DNA of 64,000 nt from NCBI GenBank assembly GCA_025331565.1, contig JAFREQ010000025.1, positions 1,922,001-1,986,000 on the forward strand. Reading direction: 5' to 3'. The notes under the pieces are model-generated. The model worked only from the letters and a program-made list of their open reading frames with translations, was not told the origin of the DNA and did no database searches. Source of the stretch: Holacanthus passer (Eukaryota > Chordata > Actinopteri > Pomacanthidae). Below are positions 35,801 to 46,900 of the stretch, one piece after another (position 1 is the first letter of the stretch; every line of letters begins with the position of its first letter). Made by a program: the position numbers and the translations under genes.

Positions 35801-37757
35801 TGCTAAATTTGTGCCGGCCTGTCACATCTGCTTTTCCGTTGCTTTGATTTCCGATAATAAAATCAAGCTTGAATATTTCTAGAAGCCTTTCCGGCAACAT
35901 CTCTCTCTAATCAGCCAGGCCTGGTCAGCGGTCTGAGTGGTCTGCAGCACCGAGGCCTCTGGGTGCCATTATCCCCAGATGAGGTCATACTACTGAGTGG
36001 CATGCAAGTGACAGATATGAAGGATGTGTTACCAGGGCAGGTGCCAGCTCTGCAGTCGTTTGACAGACTGGTTTTAGAGTCTTGACTACAGAGGGTTGAG
36101 CAGAGGACGAGACCACGCCGTTCAAATTACAAGACGATCAGGATTCCTTATATCTGAAGTCGATCCCTGTTCAACACTTTAGCTGATGTGGGAGGTTGTT
36201 ATGTTCATGTCTCCCCTCCTGTTCTTCATACTGGACAGGCTTTCCATCTGGGGTGTGATTCAGTTCATGACAGCAAAATCTGCAACTGTCATTCACTGCA
36301 AAAAGGCTCCAGCCTGAGTTATCGTGACGCAGTAGCAGTCCATCATAAAAAAATGAATGTGGTTCATAAAATGTAGTTAATGAACCACAACAGATCAAAA
36401 CTGACTGACCTATTCAGTGAGTCAGTCAACATTAGGGCTGCAGCTGACAAATATTCATTACTGATTAACTTGCGATTATTTTTTTTATTAACTGTTTAGC
36501 AAAACTAAAAAAAAAACGCCCATCATAACTTTAAAGAGCCAAAGGCAACGCCTTCAAATGTCTTGTTTTGTTCGACCAAATATGCTCCACATACTCAGTT
36601 TACAATGATATGACAAAGAAAGGCAGCAAATTCTCACATTTGAGAGGCTGGAATCAGAGAATTTCATTCACCAAAATCATTGCCGATTATTATTCTGTCA
36701 ATGAACTAATTGCTTAATCATTTCAGCTCTAATCAGCATTGTACATTTATTAAATAAATTAGATCCATAAAAATGATCGTGTGCTGCATGAGGTTTGGTT
36801 TCAAAGACCCTGTGGAGGGTTAGTTTGAATTGACTGTGCTGCACATGGAAAGCGGAAGTTGCATGTGGAGTAAGATGGACAGTAACAATAAGATGTTGGT
36901 CTAAAACTAACAATTGTTTTATTTTATTGTTTAATTTATTTTCTCGATTAACTGTTTAATCTCTACCTACAGATAATGAAATTTGTCATTATAATTTCCC
37001 AATGACCCAAGTCATCATCTTCAAATTAATCAATTAATATATCAATTATTGCAGCTCTAGATGCATGAGAAATTATTTAGTATAGTATAGAAAGTATTTG
37101 GAAAAATTCCAAACTTTTTGCTAATAACATGCCACTTTGGAAAGACATGACTTTTCAATAAACCTACTGGTGTTTTTGCAGGTTTTGCCACTGAAAGGTT
37201 GGATAAACACAGTTCAAGCTGCTGAAAAGAAGCTGAACTAACAAACCTGCCACTTTGAGAAAACATGAACTTTCATGAACCACTCTTACTGGTGTTTCCG
37301 CAGCTTTTGCACCTACATGTACATTGTGCATTGGCCACCCTCATGCATGTGAAAGCACTTGATGCCGACCCCACCCTCTGACCCCTGCTGCCTCCATGCT
37401 GCGCCTCCTGACCCACCTGATGACGGGCCCCAGCAGCAGCAGGTGCAGGAACAGGACCAGGGGCCGGTCCCGGCCCAGGTCTCTGTGGATGAAGGTGAGG
37501 GCCAGCTGGATGAGCACGGCGGGCACCAGCATGAAGGTGATGGTGCAGCCCATCCAGATGACGTCGTCGGTCTTGTGGTAGAAGCTGCAGAGGACGGCGG
37601 CCGCGACGAACTCGGCGCAGTACAGGACGGTGGCCAGCAGGACGCTGAGGGGGGCCCGGACCCGGCTGTGATTCACCACCAGCATGACCCCGTTCTCCAC
37701 CACCGAGGGCCCCTCCTGCAGCTCTGCGTCCGAGATCTCCCTCTCCTGCTCCTCCAT
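29858..37757 (-). CDS. xkrx: XK-related protein (XKRX / XKR2-like)
   Basis: Three minus-strand exons: 37417-37757, 31141-31400 and 29858-30720, joined in phase through Arg114 and Trp201; 487 aa. XK-family proteins are multi-pass plasma-membrane proteins; several members scramble phospholipids, but XKRX activity is not established. Hydrophobic segments are visible at about residues 36-60, 68-90 and 99-113 in exon 1, and six or more follow in exon 3. Family-typical stretches include RCFEALVVYF at the exon 1-2 join, GSTPQLTLQLYA in exon 2 and WRGLEIATRITTLVLFS in exon 3. A Cys-rich stretch (CLHCICCLKG) precedes a polar tail rich in Pro, Ser and Glu. Start chosen at GCCATGG (37757). Family membership is clear; the specific paralogue rests on its place between nox1 and arl13a. 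Intron 1 is 6 kb. Confidence 0.9.
34459..34498. repeat. Perfect inverted repeat, 18-bp arms, 4-base loop
   Basis: Arms CATTTATATTTTTAGATA (34459-34476) and TATCTAAAAATATAAATG (34481-34498) are exact reverse complements around TTAT. It is AT-rich and intronic. It may be a cruciform-prone site or a transposon remnant. Confidence 0.85.
36434..36735 (+). repeat. GATTAATCG-family MITE-like repeat, most complete copy
   Basis: Begins AGGGCTGCAGCTGACAAATA and ends AATCATTTCAGCTCTAATCA, so the ends form an imperfect inverted repeat (GGGCTGCAGCT / AGCTCTAA). Inside are CAAATGTCTTGTTTTGTTCG and GGCTGGAATCAGAGAATTTC. About 300 bp, noncoding. The same family is at 5556-5870, 8616-9122, 22467-22590 and 36925-37056. 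Confidence 0.65.
36925..37056 (+). repeat. Truncated GATTAATCG-family repeat
   Basis: Contains TTCTCGATTAACTGTTTAAT and ends ATATCAATTATTGCAGCTCT, matching the right end of the family. About 190 bp from the copy at 36434. Confidence 0.55.
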
Positions 37758-38330
37758 GGCCACTTCGCACGTTATTGTTGAGTTTTAGACGCGAGAAACG
37801 AGTTTGCTTCGACCCGGGCTCGTCGCGCCGAACCGCGTTAACAAAACCTCATTTTTTGTGTTTGCGTCTCTTAATCCAGCGTCTCTGCCAACTTTCCACC
37901 AAGTTGATCATCGCAAGTGTCACATTGTGATTCGCTTAACAATTCGGCTGTGCTGCCAGTCGCCGATCCTCTGCAGCTTTTGCTTGATTATCCTGTAAAT
38001 GGTCGTACGTGGCGTCTCCGCCCTGTTTATTCGAAACTAAAACACATGGCTTTCTGCAGTGAAGTCAGGTCGGTGTCAGGATCGGCAAAGTTCAGCCTCG
38101 TCCGGAGTTGAAGGTAATCAGGAGCTTAAAGTTTGAATAAAGAAGTTGTTCCTGGTTAAAGACTCACAGTCTGGCAGGTTGGAGGAGGTTTTGGTGCCTC
38201 CGTGTCCGGATACTTGTGCGGTTTCTGGCAGGTCGCGTTTCTGTCTCCAGTCTTTAGATGCGCTGTCAGTGCGGCTGCGTCAAGTCAGACATGGACACAT
38301 GGAGCGAAACCGGAAATGAAGGGCGTCTGC
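37758..38330 (-). promoter_or_regulatory. Probable xkrx 5' UTR and promoter region
   Basis: Moderately CpG-containing sequence upstream of the xkrx ATG. A minus-strand donor-like site (CCAGACTGTGAGTC, about 38161-38175) suggests a noncoding first exon above it. No TATA box is evident. Exact start sites cannot be placed. Confidence 0.35.
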
Positions 38331-38794
38331 CTTCAGAGTAAGAGAGATTAGAGATAAGATAAAGGACTTTGCTCATCAAGGAAGGATTTACTCGAAAAAC
38401 AAATACACATAAACGGAAAGGACGTTAGCAAGCAAATGGCACTCAATTAAATGAAAAAAAAAATATGGTAGAAATAAATCTACTGTATATTTAGGGAAGA
38501 GAAATGGACAAAATAGTAGGAAGTATAAATTAAAAAAGGACAGTAAAGTACAAATAAAGTGCATTAAGAAAGTACAGGGTATCTGTTACAATAGTCTGGA
38601 TTATAAGAAATTAATAAATTGTACGGAAAGGTTTACTTGCTGTGTTAAAAAAATTAAAAAACACTAACACTAACTTGTAAAGCCAGTGCAAATGGACTAG
38701 AAGCAGTGCATTAAGTATATTAGAAAAGTGGAAAGTGTATAAATTTGGTGCATGTGGTATCCTGCACAGTACCACACACACAACAACAGTTTTA

Positions 38795-39232
38795 CAAATT
38801 GTCCCTGAGCCCATGTAGTAATCTCTTTTATGCAATCATGTGTTTGACATGTGGTGAACCTTGCTCCATCCTCGCTTGTGAACGACTGAGTCTTTCCAGG
38901 ATGAACATTTCATACCCAATCATGATACTATCACCTGTTACCAATGAACCTGTTTACCTGTGGAATGATCCAAACAGGTGTTTTTGGATCAGTCCATAAC
39001 TTTCACAGTCTTTTGTTGCGCCTGTCCCAACTTGTTTGAAATGTGTTGCTGGCATCAAATTCAGAATAAGCAGATATTGACAAAAATCAATGAGGTTGAT
39101 GAGGTCAAATTTAAATATACTGTCCTTGTACTATTTTCAGCTGAGTTTGTGTCAAGAAGGATTAGCAAGTTATCACATTCTTTTTTATTTACATTTTACA
39201 CAGTCCTATCTTTTTTGGAATCAGGGTTTTAC
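38795..39232 (+). mobile_element. Nonautonomous DNA transposon with GGAATCAGGGTT end, copy 1
   Basis: Contains AACCTGTTTACCTGTGGAAT, AAACAGGTGTTTTTGGATCA and a right end TTTTTTGGAATCAGGGTTTT. The same core occurs in reverse complement at 44561-44922. No transposase frame. The terminal motif is one I associate with a very common fish MITE family. Confidence 0.65.
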
Positions 39233-40204
39233 TACATTTCACTCTCTCTGGACTACTTTCACCAAACCAAGTGCTACTGATACACTGAGAAATACACTGT
39301 AGTTTTATTACATACCGTATGTGTCCTGTCCAAATGGAAGCACTGTGGAGGGCGAGCTTAGAGAGATCAGTTTCTCTGCACTTCCATTTTTAGTTTCCAC
39401 CAACAGGGCGGACTTGGCCTTGTAATGGTGACCTGCGGGCCTGCGAGTGAACAGGTGCAGCACACACACAGACTGAATCAGCCACTAAAGCGTCACTCTG
39501 TCTTCTGATTCACGTCTCACACAGACATTTCCTCATTATATTACTGTTTGTTAAGGCATTAGACATCATCAACAGTTCGTGCCCCGGGTTTGCTGGACTA
39601 CTTATGCAAACAAGGATTATGTGTTTAAAAGATGCATGAGAAGTGCACAATCTGTAGCGGCATACCTAATATTTCCATCGCAAAGCTATTCTCTCTGTTG
39701 CTTAGTAAGTCTCTTATTTTACTGAAGAAGATGCAGAAGTCAAGAGCATTAACTTCCACTATTGCAGATGTATCTTTGCTGTCATTTCCCCTTCAACTAC
39801 AACTCAACAAAGGGAGTTGTTCTGTGTATGTTTCACTATAAACTGTGCAGTTTCAACACAGCTCATCCCAAAACATGTTGACCGCTCCCTGTCTAATCAG
39901 ATCTAAATCAGCGACACCAGCATGGCATTGTGAAGGGGGTCGACACGGCACATGAAAGCTCATCATTACTAATGCATGTGTTTGTTGAAGCGCTGGTGTG
40001 GGTCAGTGACTTCAGACTGCAGAGGCTCTGTGGAGTCAAGGGGAAGTGGAAGATGGAAACCTCGTTACGGAGCCGCAGACATGACTGTGCCCATTGTCAC
40101 CAGCCGGTCAGGTCGGTGAAATGTACACTGCTTGTCTGTGTTTAAAATTCTTTACAAGAGACTGAAATAAACTATTCTTCCTGTGTTTGTTTTGTCTTTA
40201 ATGG

Positions 40205-40795
40205 AACAGTTTGACATTATGGGTAATATGCCTTTCCTGCTGAGAGTTAGATGAGAAGATTGATACCACTCTCATGTCTGTGCACTAAATATGAAACATC
40301 AGCCAAGAGGTAGTTAGCTTAGCTTAGCATAAAGACTGGGAACAGAGGGAAACAGCTAGCCTGGCTCTGTCAGGTAACAAAATCTGCCAGCACCTGTGAA
40401 GCTCTCCAATGACACGTTATATATTGTTTATTTAAACCAAACAACAACAAAAAGGAGTGTAAAAACAACACAATGACATTTTATGTGGGTTATGAGTCAG
40501 ACTGGTTATTGGTCAGGTGCACTCGCTTCCTGGAGTCTCTGCTCTTTGTCTGGCACGTGACTATAAAACCACATGTCTTTTATACACTTCAGTTTTTGTA
40601 CACATTAAACAAAAAATATATGGTGTTAATTAGTGAACTTTAGGATAGAGGCAGGCTAGTTGTTTCCCTTTGCTTTCAGTCTTCATGCTAAGCTAGGCTA
40701 ACCCTGTCCTGACTGTAGCTTCATATTTATTGGACAAACACAACAATGGTTTTGATCCTCTTATCTAACTGTGGACTGTGCTGAACTATTTACTC
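40205..40795. mobile_element. Fold-back (long inverted repeat) element
   Basis: The left arm (about 40205-40395) has AGTTAGATGAGAAGATTGAT, TTAGCTTAGCTTAGCATAAA, GACTGGGAACAG and GGAAACAGCTAGCCTGGCTC. The right arm (about 40645-40795), in reverse complement, has AGTTAGATAAGAGGATCAAA, TTAGCCTAGCTTAGCATGAA, GACTGAAAGC and GGAAACAACTAGCCTGCCTC. The arms are thus diverged inverted copies around a ~250-bp centre. No coding capacity. This type of palindromic element is frequent in fish genomes. Confidence 0.75.
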
Positions 40796-40928
40796 AGTGA
40801 TAATATTTTATAGCTGTAAAGTAGCCTGACTGAACCCCCGGATTGTAAAATCAGCAGTCGGCAGTCTTTCAAACATGTTTGCAATGTGGAGAACAGGAGC
40901 AGATGGAGGTGTGGTCCTCAGCTGCTGC

Positions 40929-40930
<2 letters not shown>

Positions 40931-41020
<90 letters not shown>
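40931..41020 (+). repeat. (TG)45 microsatellite
   Basis: 90 bp of pure TG with no interruption, about 3 kb upstream of the arl13a start. Such tracts can adopt Z-DNA and are highly mutable. The Val-Cys open frame across it is an artefact of the repeat. Confidence 0.95.
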
Positions 41021-41022
<2 letters not shown>

Positions 41023-41969
41023 AGTCAGCTGACACAGGGCTGTGGTCTGGGATGAGTCCACTCAGCAGAGCCTCATTTGACGTTGGTTTAATGACATAAT
41101 GAGATAAGGCCTGCACACAAACCATCACTCCAGGCCTCTGAAAGCTGTCATCAACATTTGTTCGCTCACAGTATAATTTCATTACAGCCACAGAAGCTCT
41201 GCTCCTCAGCCCACTGTCCATTTTCTTTAGGTTTTCCTTCATAAACATCAAGATGTGAATGATCGGTGCTGTGGATTTGTTTGTATGGAGGCTGCAAATC
41301 ACAAATATGGATGTTCAGCTGTGAATAGATGGAGGTTTAGCTGCAGAGGAAATTCATCTCCGCTTGTCAAGGACGAGAAAATAGAGTCATTATATTATTT
41401 ACAGAGATTTCAAGGTGCAGGGCAGCTTCTGGCAGTGGAAATAGAGCTTATGAATGTGAGGCCATCTAGTGGCTGATGCTGTAATACAAAATGTGTTTGA
41501 CTGGCTTATTTATTGTATTAATACCATTATGTAATATGTTGATCTTCCAACCAGTTTTGCACCTGAAAATTCATATTCACAGTCAGAAAATTATTTTGAT
41601 CTCTTAAAAATAAAGTTTTTGTTTATTTGTGAATGAAATTCATAAATACACATGTCTAGTGTGTTTTCATTCGAGTATACTTTCTTCCCCCTCAATATTA
41701 TCCCTGTCAATTATTTGCTCATTATATTTTCCATAATATTTTGTTGTTGTTTTTATTGTTAGCTTTTGTGCTTTTTCTTTTCTTTTACAATAACAATGCT
41801 AATTGATAAAAAGGAACACAACTATAAATTATCTTTTTTTACCTGTTGTCCCCGGCCAGATTAACAAGTCAAGATAAAAATAGATTAAAATGACACATCT
41901 TTAAAAAAAAAAAAATCACATAGACAACATAATACATATGCACATAGTAGTACACTACACACTGACCAA

Positions 41970-42012
41970 TAACTGTATTGTGTTTATATTAGTATAAACA
42001 CAATAACAGTTA
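41970..42012. repeat. Near-perfect hairpin, 19-bp arms
   Basis: AACTGTATTGTGTTTATA and TATAAACACAATAACAGTT are reverse complements apart from one bulged base, around a TTAG loop. Intergenic; possibly the core of a small MITE. Confidence 0.75.
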
Positions 42013-43945
42013 TTTGTACAGTAACAGTGTTATTTGTGAAATTATCCCCGCGCCACATCTAATCCAGTCAAATGTACCAATGTCCCTCACAAGCAAAAAT
42101 AGGCCTGTGATAAGCTTTATTTTCCAATTGTATCTCTAAACTTGTTGCACCACCTTGTCATCATCACAGTTATGATGTCATTATCTCCCTGAGGGACTTA
42201 AATTGTGCTGACTAAATCTGTCTGAACTCTCTGCAGGCTTCCACTTTCAGACCTCAACAGGAGATCACAGCACGTCACAGATCACACCATGAGACACATT
42301 TAGTTCTCCTGGACGGATATATATGCACCTTAGTTTGGTCTAGTTAAGAAGAACCACGCCATCCAATGGGTTTAACGATTGACTCAGGCGACTCTGGGAT
42401 TGGTTGAAGCACCAAGACAACATTTCCCAGGTTGTACCTCCCACATGAGGTGACCAAAGGCTTAGTGTGAGCCTTATTAGTTTTGTAGCTGTTGGGTACA
42501 AGATGTTAGTAGGGACGAGCACCCAAACAAATGCATGGACATAGACTTACTTCTGTGAGTATTCCTTAAATTTCTCCTAGTTTATTGAGTCTGCAAACTT
42601 CACACTTAGTGCATGTGATTTAGTCATTCAGGTGGTCTCAGGTACTAATAGTTTGGTGTCCATTGAGTTTGAAATGCTTTGTTTTAATTCAGTGATTCAT
42701 TGTGTTTATCACCCATGTGTACTGTTATGCATTGTTGTAGCAGTTATTAATGAAATATTAATACAAATAAATTATTTTTCAATCAATAAACACAAAGTAA
42801 TCTACTGCAGGTTCATTTATCTATTATTACTGCTTATTAGGATTTGTATTAAACCTAATAACAATTTTACTGGGTATTCTTTGTGCTTCATATTCTAGTT
42901 TCTCATTTGATTTATGCTTTCTGATATCACTAAAATCAACATACTATAAATCTTTTGTTTGGTAGCATGGACCAGAACCAAACATGCATTTGGAACAAGA
43001 CTCAGCAACCAGTATTGCAGTATTACTGTCATAATAAACAAAATGCTGAAAATTAAAGTGATGTGCTGTATGACATTTTAAAATGTGGATAATAATAATT
43101 TTCTCTTTCCACATAGAGCAAGCATACAAATCTGTATTTTAAAAACATTGTTAACTGCTGACACTGTTTTTGCTCTAAATGTCTAAAACGCTGCAATTGC
43201 AGATGCTTGTGCAAAATATTCTTCTCAAACATGGAAAACTTACACTATAGTGGAAATGGTGATCACCTCACTTATTTCTACAGCCAAAACAAATTTGGGT
43301 CAGCTTGTCAACAACACTGTAAAAGCAGGCCATTCTAAACTGGCTTTAGCAGATTATGGAGCCTCAGCAGATGCACTGGACAAAGGACTGAAAGACCTGC
43401 CAGTGTTTTTTTTTTAGCACATGGTCTCAGATACACCTGCTGCATGTGTGTTACAACAGAGAGCTCCTCATAGATTGCGAGACATGGCAGAAGCTTTTAC
43501 TGGGCTCACACATCATCAGCACCAGATATTATCAGACTAGTTACAGAGAAAAATACAAGAAAATATTCAAATTGTAGTCAAACTGATTGCAGAGAAATAC
43601 TTTTCATTTAGAAAAAAATAAATGAAAGAAAATAAGATTTGAAATTAAAGTGAATTTAAGGTTGCTAGATTACAGATAATTTGACTCTGGGGACTTAAAG
43701 AGAAACAGTTGGCAGCCAAAGCATTGCCTGGATGCCTGACCATCTGTAAAACTCTCCTAACGCCCACAGGAGACACAAAGCATCTTTGTGTTAGACCTGG
43801 CCATGATCCCCCCAGTGACTCAACCGCTAGGGCCTATTTGTGTGTTTGTGCTTGTGAGTCATACTAAGATTGACCATCTGTTTGCAGGTACCAGTTCCAG
43901 AGAAGATGGTGGCCTCTGTGCACACCTTTCTCACCTCAAGTAAAC

Positions 43946-46900
43946 ATGTTCAACCTGATGAGCAACTGCTGCACCTGGGTCTCCAAAATCCAGGAGCCAA
44001 TCAGGTAGAAATGATGCATTTCTCGTAGAATTATAATATAGTGATCAGTGATGCTTGTGCTTCATTTTGTAAAACTTGTATCTTGCAAAATAATAGAAAA
44101 ACACAAGTTTAGGTCAACGAAATCATCCTACTCACAAAGATGGACAACAGCAACTGCAATGAAACCTCCTAGATTCACTATCGGACCAAATAAAATTCTA
44201 GTATTGTTGGCTGCAGGCATTTATCTGCTCATATGAACTGGTTGGAAAATTACTGAACTTAAAGAAAAGAGGAAGCAGAGAAAACTAACCATATCATGAT
44301 AACATCTTTCTTCTACTTGTTTTGTTAATAGGAATTTGCATGTCATGTACAGTTCACTGATGCCACACAGTTTCCTGGTTTGTGGTTACTGCGAAAAATG
44401 TGCAGCTCTCAAGTAAAGCTCCTTTAAGTGAAATTATATCCTGTGCATACTTCTTTGCAGGAAAGTGACCATTCTGGTGGTTGGTCTTGACAAAGCAGGA
44501 AAAACGTCCTGCATCAGAGGGATGTTAAGAGGTAATTCAACAGCGACTTTAAAACTGATTTACCACAACCTTGATTCCAAAAACATTAGAACACTGTGTA
44601 ACACATAAATAAAAGAGAATGTGAGAATTTGCTAATTCTTTTTGGGCTGATCCAAAAACACCTGTTTGGATCATTCCACAGGTAAACAGGTTCATTGGTA
44701 ACAGGTGATAGTATCGTGATTGGGTATGAAAGGTTCATCCTGGAAAGACTCAGTCATTCACAAGCAAGGATGGAGCGTGGTTCACCACTTTGTGAACACA
44801 TGATTACATAAAGGAGATTAATACATGGGCTCAGGAACACTTCGTAAAACCTTTTCCAGTTAGTCTGCAAATGATTGCATTCTGTTTTTACACACGCCTT
44901 TTTTTGGAATCAGGGTTGTATTTAAAGTGCTCAAAGAAGGAACACAACAAATAATGTGCCTGTGTTTTACTTCCTGTCCTTTCCAGTCCCCCATGGTGTG
45001 GAAGCAGGACCAACCCAGGGCTGCATCCGAAATGAGCTGAGGGTGGAGAACTACCTGGTCACCTTGCTGGATGTGGGAGGATCAGCAGAGTCGAGAGGAG
45101 CCTGGAGGGAGCTCTGTGGAGAGGCCCATGGCATCATCTTTGTGGTGGACTCTAGTGACAGGCAGAGGATAAAGGAGGTCAAGGATGTTCTTGCTGACCT
45201 GCTGAAGCAATCAAGAGTGTCAGGAAAACCCATATTAGTGTAAATATATTTAACTTCATACATACATTACAAGTGTGGTCTGACATCATGTGTAGAGTAA
45301 ATAGTGCCCTCTGGTGGCTGATGAGAGGGAATGTGTCACTTAACCTGTGCTGACCCCTTTTCTTTTTAGGTTGGCTAACAAACAGGACAAAATGAATGCT
45401 TTGCTGGGAAGTGAGCTGATTGAGATTCTGTCACTGGAGAAGCTGGTCAACCAGAGCCGCTCTCTTTGCCATATTGTAAGTGTTGTTCAGAAATTCAGTC
45501 ATGCAAACTGAACAATCATAAATCTTCTGTAGGTATCAAGAGAATTGTAGAGATGCACATAGACAGAAACAGATCTATGTTCTTTCCATCTCAGGAGCCT
45601 TGTTCAGCCTTAATGGACCTGCGACGCTGGTCGGACAGGAAGACCCTACGAGGCCTTCGCTGGTTGCTGCGAGCTGTTTGCCTGGATTTTCCTGAGCTGT
45701 GTACTCGTGTAGCCCAGGACAGCAGGAGACCTCTAGAACAAGAGAGAGGGAAAAGACCTGGAAAAGGGAGAAAGTCAACAGAAAAACCAAGGGGGAACGG
45801 TAAGAGAAGATCAGATCAACACAAACCTAAGCATCATATATTACTCAGTCTCAGCTTCATGCTGACCTTTTATGTTCTTTATGTTTTCTCCTCCAGAAAG
45901 CAATCCAGCAAGTCAGACCTTCGCCAGGTTCATCGGCCCAAAGAAAAGGAGAAAAAGACCAAGGGTGAAGGAAAGCTGCAACCTATTCGAAACATGCTGC
46001 AAAAGGTTAGAAAAATATATTGCATCCTTTTTTAAAACTACACTCAGTGGCCACTTTATTACATACACCTGTACAATCTAATGCAATGAAATACAACAGT
46101 GGTGAATTCTATTGTTGCGAAGAAGAGAAGAGAAGAATGCTCAGTTTTGATTGCCACTTTCACAGAGCTATTCATTTAACTATATGTTCATTACTGAGGT
46201 TGTTGTTTGAGGTTGTAGTGATGAACTGGGAAACATTATATTGAGATGTGTTTCTAATGTGCCAAACCCATTTAAAAACATGAGGGAGGTAGAATATCAG
46301 TAATAAATAATACTACTAATACATTTTATTTATAGAGTGCTATTCAGGGTACTTAAAGACATTTTACATAAGTTAAAACGATTATAGAAAACAACACACT
46401 AAAAATGAATGACACAACATTAATCACGTTAAAAACAGCTCTGAAAAAGTAAGTCTTGATTAGTAATTTTGTTGCTGTTGAAAATGACTCAGAGGTTGCA
46501 GATGTGTGGGGACGGAGACATAGTTGAGTTATCAATGGTGGTGGTGTGTCTGATTTATCACAGTTTAGTTTGAGGTTGCCTTGCATCCATGATTTAATTT
46601 CAGTGAGGCAGTTGGTCAGAGTTTAGTGAGTTGCAGTGATGATGGATTTAGTGGAGATGTAGAGCCAGATATCCTTGGTGTAGCAGTGGAAGTGGAGCCC
46701 AGGATGTAGAGGATGAACAGGAGAGGACCAAGCAGTGGAGGAGTTGCAGTTGCTGATGTTGATGAATTGTTTGTGAGACATGACCTTAGACTGACAAGAG
46801 CAGTACCGGTGATGTTGAGGGAGGATTTGAGATGTAAGAAAAGAACAGTGTGGTATTGAAAGCTGCAGTAAAGTCGAGGAGGATAAGAATCCTGAGGTGA

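Larger units (their letters stand above)
31401..37416 (-). other. xkrx intron 1 (6.0 kb)
   Basis: Holds no recognisable exon. Contents seen: a perfect 18-bp AT-rich hairpin (34459-34498), a fragment of the GGCAATCCATCCAATA-type repeat (about 33950-34090) and two GATTAATCG-family copies (36434-36735, 36925-37056). Open frames here are short and show no domain. Confidence 0.6.
38331..43887. other. xkrx-arl13a intergenic region (divergent genes), repeat-rich
   Basis: 5.5 kb between head-to-head genes with no supported coding region. It holds a MITE-like element (38795-39232), a large fold-back element (40205-40795), a 90-bp TG microsatellite (40931-41020) and a near-perfect 43-bp hairpin (41970-42012). 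42.1-43.8 kb is AT-rich sequence in which I recognise nothing. Confidence 0.6.

Noticed and set aside
37359..37781. 140-codon + strand open frame
   Set aside because: It is antisense to xkrx exon 1; the minus strand carries the family-typical membrane segments.
40875..41099. Open frame with a long Val-Cys repeat
   Set aside because: It is only the translation of the (TG)45 microsatellite.
43905..44007. Upstream ATG in the arl13a leader as the true start
   Set aside because: It is out of frame with the ARL13 sequence; the ATG at 43946 gives the family N-terminus with Cys8-Cys9.
45466..46035. Treating the 189-codon + frame as an independent gene
   Set aside because: It is arl13a exon 5, the 97-bp intron and exon 6 read together. 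Its ends run into flanking introns and the EPCSA motif marks ARL13.
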